A stretch of DNA of 64,000 bases from Theobroma cacao (taxonomy: Eukaryota; Streptophyta; Magnoliopsida; Malvales; Malvaceae). The stretch spans positions 8,601,513-8,665,512 of the forward strand of contig NC_030853.1 of NCBI RefSeq assembly GCF_000208745.1. Reading direction: 5' to 3'. Below, piece by piece: positions 60,651 through 64,000 of the stretch; within the stretch, counting starts at the first letter, position 1; each line of letters begins with the position of its first letter. A model generated the notes under the pieces. It made no database searches and was not told the origin of the DNA. It saw nothing but the letters and a program-made list of their open reading frames with translations. Position numbers and translations under genes: made by a program.

Positions 60651-61740
60651 TTTGGCCCAAATTTCATGATGACATCAAGTATGCTGCACAAAGTAATGTG
60701 TATTCGCATTCTAACAACCTAGACATTTAAAGAAAGTTTATGAGTAATCATGTATTATAATTAATTAAGATGAGATAATAAATCTTAAATTGATTGCTCC
60801 CACTATTTTCTTTAAGATGATAACCCTCCATATCACCTCGAGAGATCTCTACAAGGATTCTCTTAGTAGGCTAAGATCCCTATCCATTCTAATCATGACC
60901 TTGAGTGTGCTCAACAAACCATGATAGGTGGATTAGAGAGGTAACTGAGCTTACCAATTGAATCTCTATACAACTCCTAGATCGACTAGGTGACAACACA
61001 TTACCTCAACATATCATATATGTTTCATTTAGCCATTGCCTTTAGTTTCCAAATAATCAAGTTTCCAAGCATCTGGATTTTATGAAACTAGTTGAGTAAA
61101 ACCCACAAATAACTCAAACATGCTCATGTAAAAGTGACCTTGAGTATGCTCAACAAGTCTCCAATTAAAAGAGCAGCCAAGTTATCTTGCTATATGGTGG
61201 AAGGCAACTTAATCAGGCATGGCATGTGACTCAATATTTATCAAGGATTTTCTTTTTTTTGACTTAGTTAAGGTCTCATCTTTGCATGCATAGTGTTTAT
61301 TAATTGCATAAATAAATCTATCTTACGCATACTACTTTGCACCACATAACATTTATTAAATGGAATAAAATAAATCAATCGTATGCATTCTACTTTGGAC
61401 GATTATGGACTTTATCTATACCAATTCCTTGAGCCATCAAAGGAAATTAGCTATGTCAAACCTAAAGGATAACATACAACATATTGTAATCTTCCTTCTT
61501 GTATCTTCATGGCACCTTTAGGTTTTCATTTTCGAATTGTAAAATAACTCCTAAACTAATCCTAATTCTACACTTATATGTAACTAATTACATTTTTGTA
61601 AAAAAACCTTGTGGTACATCCGAGGGGAGTTAGATGAGGAAAGAATTTTACAATCCCTGAAAATCAAGAGAAAAGTAGAGTGCATAGACCTTATTTAATA
61701 AATAAATGCCATGATAAAATTTAACCATACATCCACAATC
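60651..61740 (-). mobile_element. Copia upstream region, no recognisable gag
   Basis: About 1.1 kb with no ORF longer than 65 codons and no UBN2 or zinc-knuckle motif. Its position upstream of protease is where gag should be. It is either decayed gag or leader DNA; I see nothing that decides. Confidence 0.5.
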
Positions 61741-62804
61741 TGTTGGCTCCATTAGTTTTTGATGATAATAAAATATTCCCATTCATTTGTGTCTAATATT
61801 TCTACTTGAGTGTGCAGGACAAAAATTGTATGCAAATAAATAATCAATCATTCAAATGCACATATCAAAGAGCATAGGAATAAGAAAGTCATAATTAATT
61901 AACAAAACAGAAGCCCCTTAGTCGATTAATGAAGAGTTAGTCAGCTAAGATCAAAAGTTGGCAAGTTGAAGAGTGTTGTGAAACAGAACCAACTTAGTCG
62001 ACCAAGGAATGAGTTAGTGAAATAAGTGCACACTGCCAGAAACTAGGAACAGAAGACAGAGACGACTTAGTCAACCAAGATATCAGTTAGTCAACTAAGA
62101 GCATTCTGCAAGAAATTTTGAATTGTGCACTAGAAGACAGATTAACGGCCAGAATTGTTATCAAATTGTTCCCAACGGTCAAAAACTGTCTAACTCACAT
62201 CAGAGCTGATTTTCCAATCAAAGAAGGTTCCAACGGCTAGAAAGAAATAGAAGGCTTCCAAGAACACACAAAAAAGCTGAAAAACCAGAAAACAGCTGCT
62301 ACTCATTTATTGCACTCAACTCTCATCTTTGTAATTGTGATCTGCACTTTATTTGTACCACTTAGATCAACCTTGTGATCATAGGTACACTTATTTTACT
62401 TATCTTCTTGTATTCTTAGAGTGAGCGAGTCACTCTAAGGGATTGATTCAAGCTAAGATTGCTTGATTGGGTATAGGTTCTAACTTAGCCTTGAAAAGTT
62501 AGGTGTTGGGTTTTAGTTGATCCCGGTAAAAACTATTGTGAAAGGTTTTGGCTAAGCTTGGTAAAAGCCATCGAAAAACTTGGTGAAAGCTTGTGAATTT
62601 CACCTTTTATAGTGGATTGATTTGGAAAATCCTTGGTTGAATAATCAAGGTAGTGGATGTAAGTCTTCGACCAAACCACTCTAAATTCCTGCGCATTGTC
62701 TACTCTGTTTTTATTTTCATTGCTTTTCAAATTAGTTCTTCATCTTGCTAAGAGCCAAAAAGTGCTATTCACCCCCCCTCTAGCACATTTATTTGGGACC
62801 AACA
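61741..62804 (+). mobile_element. Solo LTR 1,064 bp, SIRE-like short form, TSD CAATC
   Basis: TGTTGGCTCC (61,741) to GGGACCAACA (62,804), flanked by CAATC (61,736-61,740 and 62,805-62,809). It matches 28,247-29,403 and 35,778-36,943, the second part of the SIRE-like LTRs. It has degenerate TTAGTCGACTAA-type motifs near 61,918-62,100 and one copy of the GGTTTTGGCTAAG-type block near 62,545. It lacks the 863-bp extension. Confidence 0.95.
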
Positions 62805-64000
62805 CAATCATATTAGGCCTAGTCCATAATCATCCACATTCATCAATCCACATGAACATAAAATAAAAACTATGTCTTATTCTAATTGTTAATCATACGA
62901 GGCATCCGAAATTAATGTGCAACTAATTTCAAGTTCATTTTTTAATTCCATGTATGGAAATAGTTTTCCATATATGGAAAGTCTTTCCTAATCAGTATTA
63001 GTAATATTATCCATTCCTAATCTCATTAAAATTAGAATTAAAATATTATTACAAATTAAAACATTTATAATTTATAATGTTTAAATGTTTTAAGTAACTT
63101 TTACTAATCTTTTTAAATTAAAGATTATGTGTCTTCAATTATCTAATCTCATTAGATAATTTAAATATAATATTTAAAACAACATTATCTTTAATTATAT
63201 TTAAGTGTCCTATTTGAATTTCACTTCTTAAAAGAAGGAAATTAATTCATGATATTTATTTTGTCCATATTTATCACACTCCCATATTTGTAGGAATCAA
63301 ATTCCTAAATTTATGGATGTGATTAATTAAATTCTGATATCTTTATTTTAAGGAATCAAATTCCCTAATTTAAATATATCAAAATTTTTCTTTCTAGAAT
63401 TTTTCCATAAGATATTGTTTAATGAATTAGTGTTTTAATTGCACCAATTTAGGCTCAAATATGGACACTAAAATCCCTAAAACCATGACTTCACAAAATT
63501 CTTGCAGCACTTACCAGTCACGATTTTGTGGCTTGATGTGGCACCAAATCAAGGATTTTAATACCCAAATTTTAACCATGCTCAACTAACATATGGACCC
63601 TTTCCATATTAAAATTTCATAATTTTTGAACTTGATTTAGCTGGTCAAAACCCCAAAAAAGAATAACATATGTATTTTGTATATAATTGCAGTTTTTGGG
63701 TTACATATGTGGCATTATGGTGGCATAAATCAAGGGATTAAATCCCTTTATTTCAGTAATGTTTTCAGCCATCTTTTGAACATATTCAAACTTCAAAATT
63801 TATCCAAAAATGTACAACAATTACACAATTTTAGGACTTTTTAAAGATGACTTCTCAGCCAAAATCGTGACCTGAAACTACTGCTGGCAGCAATAGTTTC
63901 ACCCACGGTTTCACGGCCTTTCCTTCACTGTTTTCAGCTGGTAAGTAATCATATTGAAAAAATTTAATGTAGATTACTTCCAAATTTTTTTAGAATTTTT
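62805..64000. other. AT-rich stretch, probably copia 5' non-coding DNA
   Basis: About 1.2 kb with no ORF of note. It includes a duplicated phrase TATGGAAAT and AT-rich blocks with ATTAATTAAAT. It joins 60,651-61,740 after removal of the solo LTR, so it should be the upstream part of the minus-strand copia element, but no LTR end or PBS is visible before the window ends. Confidence 0.45.

Larger units (their letters stand above)
47171..64000 (-). mobile_element. Minus-strand Ty1/copia element, interrupted by three solo LTRs and open at the window edge
   Basis: The order on minus is 5' non-coding (64,000 to about 60,650), protease and integrase (60,650-59,015), RT (56,592-55,821), RNase H (49,755-48,955), 3' non-coding (48,954-47,871) and 3' LTR (47,870-47,171). 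Solo LTRs at 61,741, 56,593 and 49,756 cut it. It has inserted into the Athila-like LTR. The 5' LTR and its TSD partner (GACTT expected) are not in the window. Confidence 0.82.

Noticed and set aside
1..64000. Host protein-coding genes, tRNA, rRNA or telomeric repeats
   Set aside because: Read on both strands, no ORF with a host-gene motif, no cloverleaf-like tRNA and no TTTAGGG arrays; all longer motif-bearing ORFs are retrotransposon pieces.

Overview
This window looks like pericentromeric or otherwise repeat-rich nuclear DNA of a flowering plant, probably a eudicot. It is AT-rich and has no recognisable host gene. Nearly every base belongs to LTR retrotransposons stacked inside one another. 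I worked only by reading the sequence. Element boundaries rest on TG...CA ends, 5-bp target-site duplications (TSDs), primer binding sites (PBS), polypurine tracts (PPT) and comparison of copies within the window.

Left part (1-25,078). Solo LTRs are nested on the remains of two larger elements. A plus-strand Athila-like element (3' internal end 17,471-17,978; LTR 17,979-25,078) is hit by a minus-strand LTR element whose 5' LTR is 11,002-17,470. The internal part of that element (640-977 plus 10,676-11,001) is split by solo LTR 978-10,675. That LTR is split by solo LTR 4,079-9,824, which is split by solo LTR 5,890-9,012. Solo LTR 12,612-15,714 sits in the 11,002-17,470 LTR. Solo LTR 18,759-24,422, itself carrying solo LTR 20,957-23,952, sits in the Athila LTR. 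A partial LTR occupies 1-639.

Middle part (25,079-47,170). A minus-strand Athila-like element keeps a decayed gag and protease (25,079-27,262), a short leader and part of its 5' LTR. It is interrupted by two elements with complete ends. One is a 9.56-kb SIRE-like copia derivative (27,384-36,943, TSD GAAAG) with 2-kb LTRs, a damaged gag and no pol. The other is an 8.76-kb Ty3/gypsy chromovirus-like element (37,376-46,132, TSD GAGTT) with gag, protease, the first part of RT and the C-terminal half of integrase, the centre of pol being deleted.

Right part (47,171-64,000). A minus-strand Ty1/copia element enters the Athila LTR and runs off the window. Its pol is a pseudogene cut by two solo LTRs (49,756-55,820, carrying solo LTR 50,667-53,616; and 56,593-59,014). 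A third solo LTR (61,741-62,804) lies in its 5' non-coding part.

No element here looks able to move by itself. The two complete ones lack pol functions and could at most be mobilised in trans. The most interesting points are the composite LTR of the SIRE-like element, a mosaic solo LTR, repeated palindromes inside LTRs, the deep nesting, and an inverted AT palindrome at the only ambiguous base (44,829). I did not find a convincing new cellular system.
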